Of a DNA stretch of 64,000 nt, positions 44,173 to 53,673 are shown one piece after another. Positions within the stretch are counted from its first letter, which is position 1; the number at the start of each line of letters is the position of its first letter. Origin of the DNA: Streptomyces sp. NBC_01275 (lineage in GTDB: Bacteria > Actinomycetota > Actinomycetes > Streptomycetales > Streptomycetaceae); contig NZ_JAPEOZ010000001.1 in NCBI RefSeq assembly GCF_026340655.1, forward strand, positions 9,362,001-9,426,000, written 5' to 3'. Both the position numbers and the translations under genes were made by a program. Below the pieces are notes generated by a model. The model had not been told where the DNA came from. It was given only the letters and a program-made list of their open reading frames with translations, and ran no database searches.

Positions 44173-46473
44173 GTGGGACACCCGGTCCGCTCTGCTGTGT
44201 ACCTGGATCCGGACGCGTCCGTGGAAACGAGAACCGAGGACCTGCTGTCCCGGATGACCTTGCAGGAGAAGGTCGGGCAGTTGCTGATGCTCGACGCCCA
44301 ACACGGGGACCTCGAGGACATCGTGTCGGCCAAGCTGGCCGGGTCGGTCCTGCATGTGACTCCCGCGCGGATGCTGGAGGCCATGGAACGGGCCCAGCGG
44401 ACACGGCTCGGTATTCCGCTGCTGACAGCCGACGACTGCATCCACGGCCACTCGTTCTGGCCGGGCGCGACCATCTTCCCGACACAGCTGGGCATGGCCT
44501 GCACCTGGGATCCCTCTCTGGTCCACCGGGTCGCCCGGGCGTCCGCGACCGAAATCGCGACGACCGGCATCCACGGGACGTTCTCCCCGGTGCTGTGCAT
44601 CACCCGGGACCTGCGCTGGGGCCGGATCAACGAGACGTTCGGCGAGGACCCGTTCCTGATCGGCGAACTGGGGGCGGCGATGGTGCGCGGCTACCAGGGG
44701 GAGGGCCTCGGCGATCCGACCGCCGTGCTGGCGTACGCCAAGCACTTCGCGGGCTACTCCGAGACCCTGGGCGGACGTGACGCCAGCGAAGCGGATCTCA
44801 GCCCCCGCAAGCTGCGCTCGTGGTTCCTGCCCCCGTTCGAGCAGGCGGCCCGGGCCGGCTGTCGCGGCTTCATGCTGGGCTACCAGTCGATCGACGGTGT
44901 GCCCATCACCGCGAACGAGTGGCTGATCAACGAGGTACTCAAGGGCGAGTGGGGCTTCACCGGCACGCTGGTGACCGACTGGGACAACGTCGGCCGGATG
45001 GTCTACGACCAGCGGACCTGCGCCGACTACGCCGAGGCGGCGGCGGTCGCCGTCAACTCCGGAAACGATCTGATCATGGCCACGCCCGCGTTCTTCGAGG
45101 GCGCCCAGGAGGCGGTCGCCCGCGGCCTGGTCGACGAGAAGCAGATCGATGACGCGGTACGGCGGGTGCTGCGGCTGAAGTTCCAGCTCGGGCTCTTCGA
45201 GGACCCCCGCGCCCCCGACCCCGAGCGGCAGGCGCAGGTGATCGGCTGCCGCGAGCACGCCGACCTCAACCTCGAGACCGCCCGACGTTCCCTCGTACTG
45301 CTGCGCAACGAGGGGATCCTGCCCCTCGACGGCGGGCTGACCGCGGACGGAACCGGCCGCGCCACAGGCCAGGGCACGCCACGCACGATCGCGGTCATCG
45401 GCCCCAACGCCGACAGCCCGGAGGCCATGCTCGGCGACTGGGCGGGTGCCACCGGCCAGGTGCCGTGGATGCCCGAAGGACATCCACGCGAACTGGTGGA
45501 GACGGTGCTGGACGGCCTTCGCGCCGTCGTCCCCGCCGACTGGACCGTCACACACGCCCGCGGAGCCGACATCGAAAGCCCCGCCTTCGACCCCGACCAG
45601 TGGGTCGCCGGGCCCGACGGCCAGCCGCAGCCGCCCGCCTTCATCCCCGCCCCGGTCGACGAGGCACAGCTTCGGGAGGCCACCGCCGCGGCAGAGGCCG
45701 CCGACTACGCCGTAGTGGTCGTCGGGGACACCATCGCCCTGACGGGCGAGGTGCGCTCCACGGCCACCCTCGACCTCCAGGGAGGCCAGATCGCTCTGCT
45801 GGACGCGGTCGCCGCCACCGGCACACCCATGATCGTCGTACTCGCCCAGTCCAAGCCGAGCACCCTCCCCGACTCGGCACTGAACGCTCCAGCACTCATC
45901 GAGGCGTTCAACCCGGGCATGCGCGGCGGCCGCGCCATCGCCGAACTCCTCCTCGGACTCGTCGAACCCAGCGGCCGGCTCCCGGTCTCCTTCGCACGCC
46001 ACGTCGGACAGCAACCCGTCTTCTACAACCAGGTGCGCGGCCAGCATGGCGACCGCTACGCCGATCTGACCCAGGACCCCCTGTTCGCATTCGGTGAGGG
46101 CCTGAGCTACACCACCGTCACCTACTCCGACCTTGTCGTGCACGACCACGACGTGTCCGCGGACGGCACCGTCACCGCCACGGTACGGCTCACCAACAGC
46201 GGAAGCCGTCCGGCCCTGGAAACGGTCCAGGCGTACGTCAGCGACCTGACCACCAGCGTCACGTGGGCCGAGCAGGAGCTGAAGGGTTTCACCCAGGTCG
46301 AAGTCCGTCCCGGCGAAAGCCGGGACGTCCGCCTGAGCATCCCCGCCTCGCAGTGCTCACTCGTCACGGCCGACAACCGCCGCGTGGTCGAACCAGGTGA
46401 GTTCGCGCTTCGCGTCGGCCCCAGCTCACGTCGGGAACAGCAGCTGAGCGCGGGCTTCCGCATCCGGACCTGA
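44173..46473 (+). CDS. GH3 beta-glycosidase, cytoplasmic
   Basis: 766 aa. The GH3 N-terminal barrel has KVGQLLMLDAQHGDL, GIPLLTADDCIHGHSFWPGA, FSPVLCITRDLRWGRINETF and AKHFAGYSETLGGRDASEAD. The nucleophile is D269 in TLVTDWDNVGRM. The alpha/beta sandwich and C-terminal fibronectin-like domain follow (AIAELLLGLVEPSGRLPVSF, FGEGLSYTTV, SRPALETVQAYVSD). No signal peptide, hence an intracellular enzyme removing glucosyl or xylosyl units. I chose GTG at 44173, six bases after GGAG; an earlier in-frame GTG at 44146 is the alternative. Confidence 0.87.
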   Translation: MGHPVRSAVYLDPDASVETRTEDLLSRMTLQEKVGQLLMLDAQHGDLEDIVSAKLAGSVLHVTPARMLEAMERAQRTRLGIPLLTADDCIHGHSFWPGATIFPTQLGMACTWDPSLVHRVARASATEIATTGIHGTFSPVLCITRDLRWGRINETFGEDPFLIGELGAAMVRGYQGEGLGDPTAVLAYAKHFAGYSETLGGRDASEADLSPRKLRSWFLPPFEQAARAGCRGFMLGYQSIDGVPITANEWLINEVLKGEWGFTGTLVTDWDNVGRMVYDQRTCADYAEAAAVAVNSGNDLIMATPAFFEGAQEAVARGLVDEKQIDDAVRRVLRLKFQLGLFEDPRAPDPERQAQVIGCREHADLNLETARRSLVLLRNEGILPLDGGLTADGTGRATGQGTPRTIAVIGPNADSPEAMLGDWAGATGQVPWMPEGHPRELVETVLDGLRAVVPADWTVTHARGADIESPAFDPDQWVAGPDGQPQPPAFIPAPVDEAQLREATAAAEAADYAVVVVGDTIALTGEVRSTATLDLQGGQIALLDAVAATGTPMIVVLAQSKPSTLPDSALNAPALIEAFNPGMRGGRAIAELLLGLVEPSGRLPVSFARHVGQQPVFYNQVRGQHGDRYADLTQDPLFAFGEGLSYTTVTYSDLVVHDHDVSADGTVTATVRLTNSGSRPALETVQAYVSDLTTSVTWAEQELKGFTQVEVRPGESRDVRLSIPASQCSLVTADNRRVVEPGEFALRVGPSSRREQQLSAGFRIRT

Positions 46474-46504
46474 AGACCGCTTACAGGCTTGCAGACCCCG
46501 CCTC

Positions 46505-46556
46505 GTCAGCCCGCCGCCCCGCCAACTCGAGGGCCGGCGGGGCGGGCCCCGCTGAC
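46505..46556 (+). terminator. Long GC hairpin between GH3 and GH32
   Basis: CCGCCCCGCC (46514-46523) pairs with GGCGGGGCGG (46536-46545). The outer arms GTCAGC (46505-46510) and GCTGAC (46551-46556) also pair. It fills most of the 100-base gap and could terminate or reduce transcription into the GH32 gene. Confidence 0.55.
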
Positions 46557-46573
46557 ATACGAAAGGCACGCGT

Positions 46574-48025
46574 GTGTCCACCACACCCCGCGATCCGCAC
46601 CACCCCGTGGCGCACCTGCGCCCGCCCCGCAACTGGATCAACGACCCCAACGGGCTGGTCTTCCATGACGGCCACTACCACCTCTGCTACCAGTACAACC
46701 CGTACGGAGCGACCCACGCGAACATGCACTGGGGCCACTTCCGCAGCCCCGACCTGCTGAGCTGGGAGCCGCTGCCGACCGCGCTGTCCCCGACGCCCGG
46801 TGGCGTGGACGCCGATGGCTGCTTCTCCGGCAACGCCGTCTCCGACGGCGACCGGCTCGTCGCCTTCTACTCCGCACACCGCGAGGACCGCTCGTTCCAG
46901 CACCAGCCGGTCACCTCCGCCGTCTCCCACGACGGCGGCCGGACCTTCCGCCCGCGGGGCGAACTACTCATCCCCGAGCTGCCCGAGGGCTGCACCATGT
47001 ACCGCGACCCGTACGCCTGGCGGGACGGCGACGGCTGGCGGATGCTGGTCGGCGCCGCCCTCGCGGACGGCCGCGCCGCCGCCCTCCTCTACGACTCACC
47101 CGACCTGGAGAACTGGACCTACCGAGGCCCCTTCGCCACCCGCCACCCGGAGCCCATCGGCGGCGCCGAGCAGCTCACCGGCGAGGGCTGGGAATGCCCC
47201 CAGTACCTCCCGGCGGCCGACGGACGCGGTGCGCTCATCTTCAGCACCTGGAATTACCACACCGGCCCGCAGCGCGTCGCAGCCCTGACCGGCGAAGAGC
47301 ACGACGGCCACTTCAAGGCCGGCCCACCGGTGTGGGCGGACCACGGCCCCGACTTCTACGCACCCGCCCTCCTGCGTGCACCTGGCGGCCGATGGCTGCT
47401 GTGGGGCTGGTCATGGGAAGCCCGCGACCAAGCCTGGACCGTCTCGGACGGATGGGCCGGCGTCCTCACCTTGCCCCGCGAGATCCACGTCGGCGACGAC
47501 AACAGGCTGCGCCAGCAGCCCGCCACCGAACTGCTCGCCCTGCGCGGCGAACACACCGTCCACGCCCGAGGCGAGACACACGGCCCGCAGCCGGTGGACT
47601 TCGGCGACGTGGGCCGGGCCTTCGACCTGACGGCCCGCCTGCAGCCCACCGCAGACGCCGCTCTGCGCCTGCTCACCGATCCGGACGGCTCGGAATACCT
47701 CGACATCCGCCTCGATGCCGAGGCGGGCGAACTGGTCGTCGACCGCGAGCACGCCTCGCTGGATACCCGGGCCCGCGGCGGCTCCTACCGGATGCCCTGC
47801 CCCACGGGTCGGCCCGTCGATCTGCGCGTGGTCGTCGATCACTCCATCGCCGAGGTCTTCCTGACCACCACCGGCCAGGTCCTCACCCTGCGCTTCTACC
47901 CGACAGGGCAGGGACCTTGGCGCCTGCAGGCCCGCACCGCATCAGGTGCGAGCTTCGGATTCGCGGTCGACGTGTGGCAGCTGCACCCGCTCGTGATCAA
48001 GGAGCCGAGCACCGGCGCCGCGTAG
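46574..48025 (+). CDS. GH32 beta-fructofuranosidase, cytoplasmic
   Basis: 483 aa. Nucleophile D24 in NWINDPNG, FSGNAVSDGDRL, transition-state Asp in MYRDPYAW, and acid/base Glu in GWECPQYLPA. A C-terminal beta-sandwich carries DLRVVVDHSIAEVFLTTTGQ. There is no signal peptide, unlike the levanase at 35267-37816, so it probably hydrolyses imported sucrose or short fructo-oligosaccharides. GTG start with AAAGG upstream. The preceding genes supply uptake and the preceding GH3. Confidence 0.92.
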   Translation: MSTTPRDPHHPVAHLRPPRNWINDPNGLVFHDGHYHLCYQYNPYGATHANMHWGHFRSPDLLSWEPLPTALSPTPGGVDADGCFSGNAVSDGDRLVAFYSAHREDRSFQHQPVTSAVSHDGGRTFRPRGELLIPELPEGCTMYRDPYAWRDGDGWRMLVGAALADGRAAALLYDSPDLENWTYRGPFATRHPEPIGGAEQLTGEGWECPQYLPAADGRGALIFSTWNYHTGPQRVAALTGEEHDGHFKAGPPVWADHGPDFYAPALLRAPGGRWLLWGWSWEARDQAWTVSDGWAGVLTLPREIHVGDDNRLRQQPATELLALRGEHTVHARGETHGPQPVDFGDVGRAFDLTARLQPTADAALRLLTDPDGSEYLDIRLDAEAGELVVDREHASLDTRARGGSYRMPCPTGRPVDLRVVVDHSIAEVFLTTTGQVLTLRFYPTGQGPWRLQARTASGASFGFAVDVWQLHPLVIKEPSTGAA

Positions 48026-48135
48026 TCGGCAGGCACTGACGCCGACGGCGTCGCCCTGGAGCCGACTCCAAGCCGCTCCCCTCCCCGCACCTGCCTTTCA
48101 AGCACCCGACACACAGGTCCGAAGGAGGATCTTCG

Positions 48136-51072
48136 ATGAGCTCGTACGGTCTCGGACGACGCCAGTTCCTCACCACCGCCATCGGCGTCGCCGCCGCCTG
48201 GACGCGGGTTTCCGAAAACGCCGTCGCCGCCCCGCAGCGGGAGGAAGCCTCACACGGCAACTCCGTGCGTGTCTGGCTGACAGACGTCTCGGCAGAGAAA
48301 TGGGTCGCTCCTCAAAGCCCCGTGCGCTTTGCGACGAAGCGCACGGCCAACCCGCTCACGATCAAGATCGACGACAGCGTCAAGTACCAAAGAGTCCAGG
48401 GGTTCGGTGCGGCCATGACCGACTCCGCCGCCTGGCTCATCAACAAGCTGCCCAGCGCCGGTCGAACCAAGTTGATGCAAGAACTTTTCGACCCCTCCAG
48501 GGGCATCGGCCTCAGCATGGTCCGCTCCCCGATGGGCGCCACGGACTTCAACGCCTCGGGAAGCTACTCCTACGACGACATGCCGGCGGGGCAGACGGAT
48601 CCGGCGCTGTCCCACTTCTCCATCCAGCATGACGCGCCGTACATCATTCCCGCCCTGCGGCAGGCTCTCTCGCTCAACCCGTCCATCAAGATCCTGGCCA
48701 CCCCGTGGAGCCCGCCAGGCTGGATGAAGACCTCCGATTCCATGGTGGGAGGCACCCTCAAGAGCGAGTACACCGCCGAACTGGCCGACTACTTCGTCAA
48801 GTTCATCCAGGCCTACCGCAAGGCCGGCGTACCGATCTCCTACGTCTCACCGCAAAATGAACCGATGGGCACGCCCACCTGGCCGGGCATGTTCCTGTCC
48901 GCCTACCAGGAATCCCAGGTGATCCAGGCGATCGGCAAGGCGTTCGAGGCCAACGGGATATCCACGAAGATTCTGGCGTGGGACCACAACTGGGATGTGC
49001 CCTCGTATCCCGAGACGATTTTCAACGATCCCGCGGCCTCGAAGTACGCCGCCGGAACCGGATGGCACATTTACAGCGGAAACCCGCGTTACCAGACCCT
49101 GGTCCACAACGACTATCCGGGCAAGGAAGCCTATCTCACGGAAGCCACCGGAGGTCTTTGGCAGGGCGACAATCAGACGGCGTTCAACGACGCACTGGGC
49201 ACGTGGATCATCGACAGCATGCGCAACTGGGCGAACGGCGTGATGCTCTGGAACATCGCACTCGACCCCGACATGGGCCCGCTCAACAGCGACACCGACG
49301 GCATCCCCATGTGCCGGGGACTGGTCACGATTGATCCGGCCAGCGGCAAGGTGTCCTACAACGTGGACTACCACGCCCTCGCTCACGCCAGCAGGTTCGT
49401 CAAGCCCGGAGCGCATCGGATCTACTCGAACACCTTCGGGGAAGGAAGCATAGAGAACGTCGCCTTCCGGAACCCGGACGGCTCCAAGGTCCTGATCGCC
49501 TACAACTCGGGGAGTTCCGCGAAAACCTTCAGCGTCGCAGACAGAACACAGTCGTTCGACTACACCCTGAACGCCGGCGACGCCGTCACCTTCACCTACT
49601 CAGGGCTCACGCAGAGCGGCAGGACCCCCGCCGCGGCCAAGGTCTCGGACCCGACGCACGACTTCACGTTCACCTCGCCGTCCGGTCCGGTCACCATCAC
49701 CTACGATCCGGCACTACTGCCCTACCAGAACACCATCCGCGCCGGAAACAACCTGATCACGTACTCCCTGCCGATCGGAGCTTCCGTCCAGACGACGGGA
49801 GCGGCGCTGAGCCGTGGCGAGTGGACCGCCACGGCGTCGGCGAGCGCGGACTGGGGTGTGGCCGCGAGCGCGATCGACGGCGATATCAACACCAGGTGGA
49901 ACCTCGGGCACGGGATGACGAGCGGCGACTGGTTCCAGATCGATCTGGGCAGCTCCACCAGCTTCAACAAAATCGTCCTCGACACCGGCAAGGACAATTC
50001 GTTCGACTACATCACCAAATATCAGGTGTATGTCTCGGACGACGGTGTCGACTGGGGCGGCGCGATCGCGAGCGGCAGCGGCGGCATAGGAAAGGCGACC
50101 GTCACGATACCGGCCCAGACGGCGCGGTACATCCGCGTAGGCAGTACCGCGACATCCGGCTTCTGGTGGTCCATCGCCGAAATCGATGTGTACGGTTCTC
50201 CGCGTGGAACCGGATCGATCGCGGCTCCGGCTGCGGTGTCGAAGGGCCTTCGGCTGAAGACCTGGACCAGCTCGGAAGGGTCGCACGTCACCGTGGTGTT
50301 CAACGGAACCGCCAGGAGCCAGAGTTTCCCGGTGTCCGACGACGGCTCCTATGTCTATGAACTCCCGAGCGGGACGTCGGCGATGTTCACGACCAAGAAG
50401 TTGTCGAGCCTCCCGGCGCCCGCGTTCAGCGGTTTGACGCCGAGCGAAGGCATGCCGCGCTCCAGGTTCACGATCAGCGGTTCAGGTTTCGGTGACACGC
50501 AGGAGCTGGGCACCGTGTATTTCGGATCGGCCATCGCCGGCATAGACAGCTGGTCGGACACCAGCATCAGTGCTTACGTTCCGGACGGAGTTCCGTCCGG
50601 GAAACACACGATCTCCGTGAACGGAGCCAGCGGAGCCGCTGCGGGTGGATCTTCCTTCGACGTCATGGATCTGGCCTCCGCGCTGCCCCGGACGGGATGG
50701 GTCGCAACGGCATCGGACGCGAGTTCCGGCGACGCGCCCGGAAACATGCTGGACGGCGACTCCGGCACTCGGTACAGCTCCGGAACAGGGCAGTACAACG
50801 GCCTCTGGATCCAAGTCGACATGGGGCAGACGCAGACCTTCGACAAGATCGTGCTGGATGTCGGCAGCAGCACCGGCGACTACGCGCGAAGCGCAGACGT
50901 ATACGTGTCCACGGACGGAACCGACTGGACCAAGGTTTCTCCCGTAACAGACGGCCAACGCGTCCAGCTGGTGTCTTTCCCGACGCAGTCGGCTCGCTAC
51001 ATCAAGGTCGTCAACACCGGCGACGTCGCGAGTAACTGGTGGTCAATCGCGGAATTCAACGTATACGGCTGA
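48136..51072 (+). CDS. Secreted GH30 glycosidase with two discoidin-type binding domains
   Basis: 978 aa. A Tat-type signal (GRRQFLTTAIGVAAAWT) leads into the GH30 barrel: RVQGFGAAMTDSAAWLINKL, MVRSPMGATDFN, LATPWSPPGWMKTSDSM, acid/base E242 in SPQNEPMG and nucleophile E336 in YLTEATGG. Downstream are an F5/8-type-C-like domain (about 555-690), an IPT/TIG domain (SGLTPSEGMPRSRFTISGSG, about 760-840) and a second F5/8 domain (about 845-978). GH30 enzymes cut beta-1,6-glucan, glucosylceramide or xylan-type linkages; the linkage here is not readable. AAGGAGG precedes the ATG. Confidence 0.92.
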   Translation: MSSYGLGRRQFLTTAIGVAAAWTRVSENAVAAPQREEASHGNSVRVWLTDVSAEKWVAPQSPVRFATKRTANPLTIKIDDSVKYQRVQGFGAAMTDSAAWLINKLPSAGRTKLMQELFDPSRGIGLSMVRSPMGATDFNASGSYSYDDMPAGQTDPALSHFSIQHDAPYIIPALRQALSLNPSIKILATPWSPPGWMKTSDSMVGGTLKSEYTAELADYFVKFIQAYRKAGVPISYVSPQNEPMGTPTWPGMFLSAYQESQVIQAIGKAFEANGISTKILAWDHNWDVPSYPETIFNDPAASKYAAGTGWHIYSGNPRYQTLVHNDYPGKEAYLTEATGGLWQGDNQTAFNDALGTWIIDSMRNWANGVMLWNIALDPDMGPLNSDTDGIPMCRGLVTIDPASGKVSYNVDYHALAHASRFVKPGAHRIYSNTFGEGSIENVAFRNPDGSKVLIAYNSGSSAKTFSVADRTQSFDYTLNAGDAVTFTYSGLTQSGRTPAAAKVSDPTHDFTFTSPSGPVTITYDPALLPYQNTIRAGNNLITYSLPIGASVQTTGAALSRGEWTATASASADWGVAASAIDGDINTRWNLGHGMTSGDWFQIDLGSSTSFNKIVLDTGKDNSFDYITKYQVYVSDDGVDWGGAIASGSGGIGKATVTIPAQTARYIRVGSTATSGFWWSIAEIDVYGSPRGTGSIAAPAAVSKGLRLKTWTSSEGSHVTVVFNGTARSQSFPVSDDGSYVYELPSGTSAMFTTKKLSSLPAPAFSGLTPSEGMPRSRFTISGSGFGDTQELGTVYFGSAIAGIDSWSDTSISAYVPDGVPSGKHTISVNGASGAAAGGSSFDVMDLASALPRTGWVATASDASSGDAPGNMLDGDSGTRYSSGTGQYNGLWIQVDMGQTQTFDKIVLDVGSSTGDYARSADVYVSTDGTDWTKVSPVTDGQRVQLVSFPTQSARYIKVVNTGDVASNWWSIAEFNVYG

Positions 51073-51186
51073 CCTCAGGCGAAGCTCCGTCGTGGTTCGG
51101 CGCCAAGACGCTGCCAAGTAGTGCAGGACGTGTGATGGAGCTGTGCCTCGTGCCCGGGCCCTGGCTGAGGCAAATGTGCGATCGCT

Positions 51187-51220
51187 CTCGGCAGGCAGCC
51201 CGTGGAGGCCGCCTGCCGAG
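51187..51220 (+). terminator. 10-bp perfect hairpin after the GH30 gene
   Basis: CTCGGCAGGC (51187-51196) pairs perfectly with GCCTGCCGAG (51211-51220) around a 14-base loop. It lies 115 bases after the GH30 stop and probably ends the glycan operon. Confidence 0.65.
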
Positions 51221-51317
51221 CTTGGCCTCGGGTCCAGCTGCGGCCGTACATCGTTTACGGCGCAGCACGTGCTGATCACTCAACAGATACGTCAGAGCGC
51301 AACCCTGGACAGGCCCA

Positions 51318-51460
51318 GCGGTCTGGCTGCACGCCGATCTTCACCCCGCCAACGCCCTCGTCTCCGACGGCACGATCTCCGGCATCGTCGACTTCGGTGA
51401 CCTGTGTGCCGGCGATCCGGCCACTGACCTCGCCGCCGCTTGGAAACTGCTGCCCCAGGG
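51318..51460 (+). pseudogene. Aminoglycoside phosphotransferase family remnant
   Basis: In one plus-strand frame the text reads VWLHADLHPANALVSDGTIS, GIVDFGDLCAGDPATDLAAA and WKLLP. These are the catalytic loop (H-D-H--N) and the DFGD metal site of the APH family. About 48 codons remain, without the N-lobe or the C-terminal helices. It breaks off where an oppositely oriented gene fragment begins. Confidence 0.75.
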
Positions 51461-51479
51461 CGCAGCCGACGACGGACAG

Positions 51480-51677
51480 GCCGATCTTCTCGGCGACCTT
51501 GGCGAGGGTGAGGATCTGGCGCAGTTCGGGCACGGCCTGCTGCCGGACGGCCTTGGCCTGCGTCAGGGGTTCGGCGATGGCCTCGGTGAGGCCGCCCTGG
51601 AAGTCGCGGGCGGCCTTCTCCCGGGCCACGGGGTCGGCGATGGCGCCGATGGCGGAAAGCGCCTCGGTGACGGCCAA
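51480..51677 (-). pseudogene. HTH protein N-terminal remnant
   Basis: Reading the minus strand from the ATG at 51677: TEALSAIGAIADPVAREKAA, LTQAKAVRQQAVPELRQILT and LAKVAEKIGLSV. This is the N-terminal helix plus HTH of small sigma-region-like DNA-binding proteins frequent on Streptomyces mobile elements. After about residue 66 the translation turns into the antisense of the phosphotransferase fragment, so the gene is cut there. Confidence 0.6.
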
Positions 51678-51919
51678 GGTGTTGATCAGGTCGAGGAAAC
51701 GGCTGACCCCGGGCGCTCGCCGAAGGCCCGGCCGACGCCGGGGCGGCGAACAGATTGGTGTGCGGGGCCGACGGAACCGGGTAACGTCTTTGTCATGTTC
51801 TTCCAGGCGCCGATTTACGAGTGAGAGCGTGATGGGCCCCTGCTGACGCCTTTCGACGTCGCCACCCGTCCCCCACCGATGAATCCGTAGATCACTTCAC
51901 CTCATTACCGGGAGAACCC

Positions 51920-52135
51920 TTGACCGTGAGCAAGAACATCAACAACCCCGTGGGCATGGGCGGCGGCCAGCGCAAGAAGCTGTCTCGCGCCGAACGGCAG
52001 AACAACGGTCCGTACCGCAACCTCGACCGCCAGGGTGCAGCTGACCAGAAGGCGGAGCTCGTGCGCAAGATGCGAGAGAAGGCAGGCGCAGCTGAGGACG
52101 CCGGGCAGGCGGGCGACGACACCGCACAGAGCTGA
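51920..52135 (+). CDS. Small conserved protein (DUF6243-like)
   Basis: 71 aa, highly basic and polar: NNPVGMGGGQRKKLSRAERQ, NGPYRNLDRQGAADQKAELV, RKMREKAGAAEDAGQA. I recognise it as the Streptomyces DUF6243 family; function unknown, possibly nucleic-acid associated given its charge. TTG at 51920 with GGAG five bases upstream; GTG at 51926 is the alternative. A very strong terminator follows directly. Confidence 0.75.
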   Translation: MTVSKNINNPVGMGGGQRKKLSRAERQNNGPYRNLDRQGAADQKAELVRKMREKAGAAEDAGQAGDDTAQS

Positions 52136-52143
52136 CGCACGGG

Positions 52144-52182
52144 GCAGGGCCCGGACCGCGCGACGCGCGGTCCGGGCCCTGC
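52144..52182 (+). terminator. 17-18 bp perfect GC hairpin
   Basis: GCAGGGCCCGGACCGCG (52144-52160) pairs perfectly with CGCGGTCCGGGCCCTGC (52166-52182). One further C-G pair leaves a GAC loop. It begins nine bases after the small gene's stop and is the strongest hairpin in the window, a textbook Streptomyces terminator. Confidence 0.9.
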
Positions 52183-52476
52183 TGCCGTATCTGGGCTCTG
52201 CTGCCGTACCGGGCGCGGCCGGTCCCGCTCAGCCCTCGGCCGACCACCCGGCGGTGCAGCTGACCACCCGGGGCAGCCGGAGATTCGGCAGCCCCGTCAC
52301 CGCCACCACCCCGAGCTGCACCACAGCTCAGCACGTTCCCCGTGCCCGGCCCGGGCGACACCGCAGCTAGGGGCGGCACCGCGGCAGAGGAAGTGGACAC
52401 GGGCGCAGGACAACACTGGTGGACACCTCGGTGGGACGACCACGAAACCCGCACGTATTTCTGCAGGAGGACTGTC

Positions 52477-52540
52477 ATGACTGACCGGCCCCTGACGCTC
52501 ATGGCAGTCCACGCTCACCCCGGCGACGAGTGGCTTTGTT
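52477..52540 (+). pseudogene. PIG-L deacetylase N-terminal remnant
   Basis: A perfect AGGAGG six bases before the ATG leads into MTDRPLTLMAVHAHPGDEW. This is the start of LmbE/PIG-L N-acetylglucosaminyl deacetylases (mycothiol-type), whose metal site is HPDDE. Here the first Asp is Gly, and after about 20 codons the family is lost. The rest of the gap (to 52963) has no recognisable gene. Confidence 0.65.
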
Positions 52541-52963
52541 CACGAGTTGCGGGCACGCGGAACACCCGATTGTCCTGCCGGGGCAGTCCCGACGGACATC
52601 GAGACGGTACCGCGGTCGGTGGCGAGCTTCGCCCGGCCGAATCCCTCGACCAACCCGTCAAGCGGCAACCCGCAGCCCCGTCACGGCGGCACGCGCCAGA
52701 CTGGTGGCCTTCGAGCCGGTGACGGCCGGCAATCGCTAACCGGCTTTGGCCCCGTCCTGGGCGCCGACGACGACCTCGCCGCCTCCCCGACGCCGGACAT
52801 CTCGCCTCCGCCGCCTGCACCGTGTCTGTGACCGGGCCGGGCCTCGGCAAAGGGTGATGGAGGCCGCCCCGGCCGTTCAGTCCACCGGGCCGCGCCCCTC
52901 TACGGGGACGCTCCCCTCGCGCAGTCCGGATGGAGCCCGGCCGTCGCCACAGAGAGTGGCGTC

Positions 52964-53650
52964 CTAACCGGCGGCCGCCTCGGTGAACTGGTTGGTGTCG
53001 AAGAGCTGGTTGATGTGCCCGCCGAGCTCGGACCAGTGCTGTCCGGAGAGCTCGGCGGCGGCGCGGGCGTCACCGCCGGCGCAGACGGTGATGAGTTGGT
53101 CGTGGTGTTCGATGGTGTTGCGGCCGCCGAGCAGGGTGGAGAACTTGCGGTAGAGGATGCGGTGGATCTGCGGGTGGAGCTGCTCGACGATCCGGCTGAG
53201 CACGGGATTGTCCGCGGTCGCGATGGGGATGGCGTGGAAGCGGTCGTCAGCGGCGAGTGCGGCGGTGGTGTCGTTGGCGGCGACGGCCCGTTCGAAGTCG
53301 CGGTTCGCCTCTCGCATGCGCTCAAAATCCTGCTCGGTCATGACCGGCACGGCTGTCTCGACGGCGAGTTGGTCGAGGGAGCGCAGGACGGCGAGGGTCT
53401 TCTCCACGTCGCGGCGGTTGAGCGTCGTGATGCGGGTGTAGACGCCGGGCTTGGCCTCGACCAGGCCGATGTCGGCGAGCCGGGCGAGCGCCTCGCGCAC
53501 CGGGGTGCGGCTGAGGCCGAGGCGCTCGGCGAGCTCGGCGTCCCTGACCTTCTCGCCGGGGACGAGTTCCCCCCGCACGATGGAGTCGCGAAGACGGTCG
53601 AACACCTCGTCACTTAGGAGGCGGCGAGAGACAGGGCGGTCAAGTGACAT
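52964..53650 (-). CDS. GntR/FadR-family regulator
   Basis: 228 aa from the ATG at 53650. Winged helix: LLSDEVFDRLRDSIVRGELV, PGEKVRDAELAERLGLSRTP, VREALARLADIGLVEAKPGV. The FCD effector domain follows, with metal-type residues in the usual pattern: D in DRFHAIPIATADN, HPQIHRI and EHHDQLI. FCD regulators sense small organic acids. It lies 23 bases after the racemase gene's stop on the same strand. An element resembling that upstream of the symporter covers its start, suggesting autoregulation. Confidence 0.88.
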   Translation of the reverse strand: MSLDRPVSRRLLSDEVFDRLRDSIVRGELVPGEKVRDAELAERLGLSRTPVREALARLADIGLVEAKPGVYTRITTLNRRDVEKTLAVLRSLDQLAVETAVPVMTEQDFERMREANRDFERAVAANDTTAALAADDRFHAIPIATADNPVLSRIVEQLHPQIHRILYRKFSTLLGGRNTIEHHDQLITVCAGGDARAAAELSGQHWSELGGHINQLFDTNQFTEAAAG

Positions 53651-53666
53651 ATTGCGTACAGTACAT
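53649..53666. promoter_or_regulatory. Candidate GntR operator over the regulator start
   Basis: ATATTGCGTACAGTACAT overlaps the regulator's start codon. The core ATATTGCGT-C recurs at 55793-55802, in front of the symporter-racemase operon and aspartase. AT-rich elements like this are rare in the window. Confidence 0.5.
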
Positions 53667-53673
53667 CGGTCCG

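Noticed and set aside
52547..52831. Plus-strand frame after the PIG-L fragment
   Set aside because: Pro/Ser/Thr-rich text without motifs; it does not continue the deacetylase.
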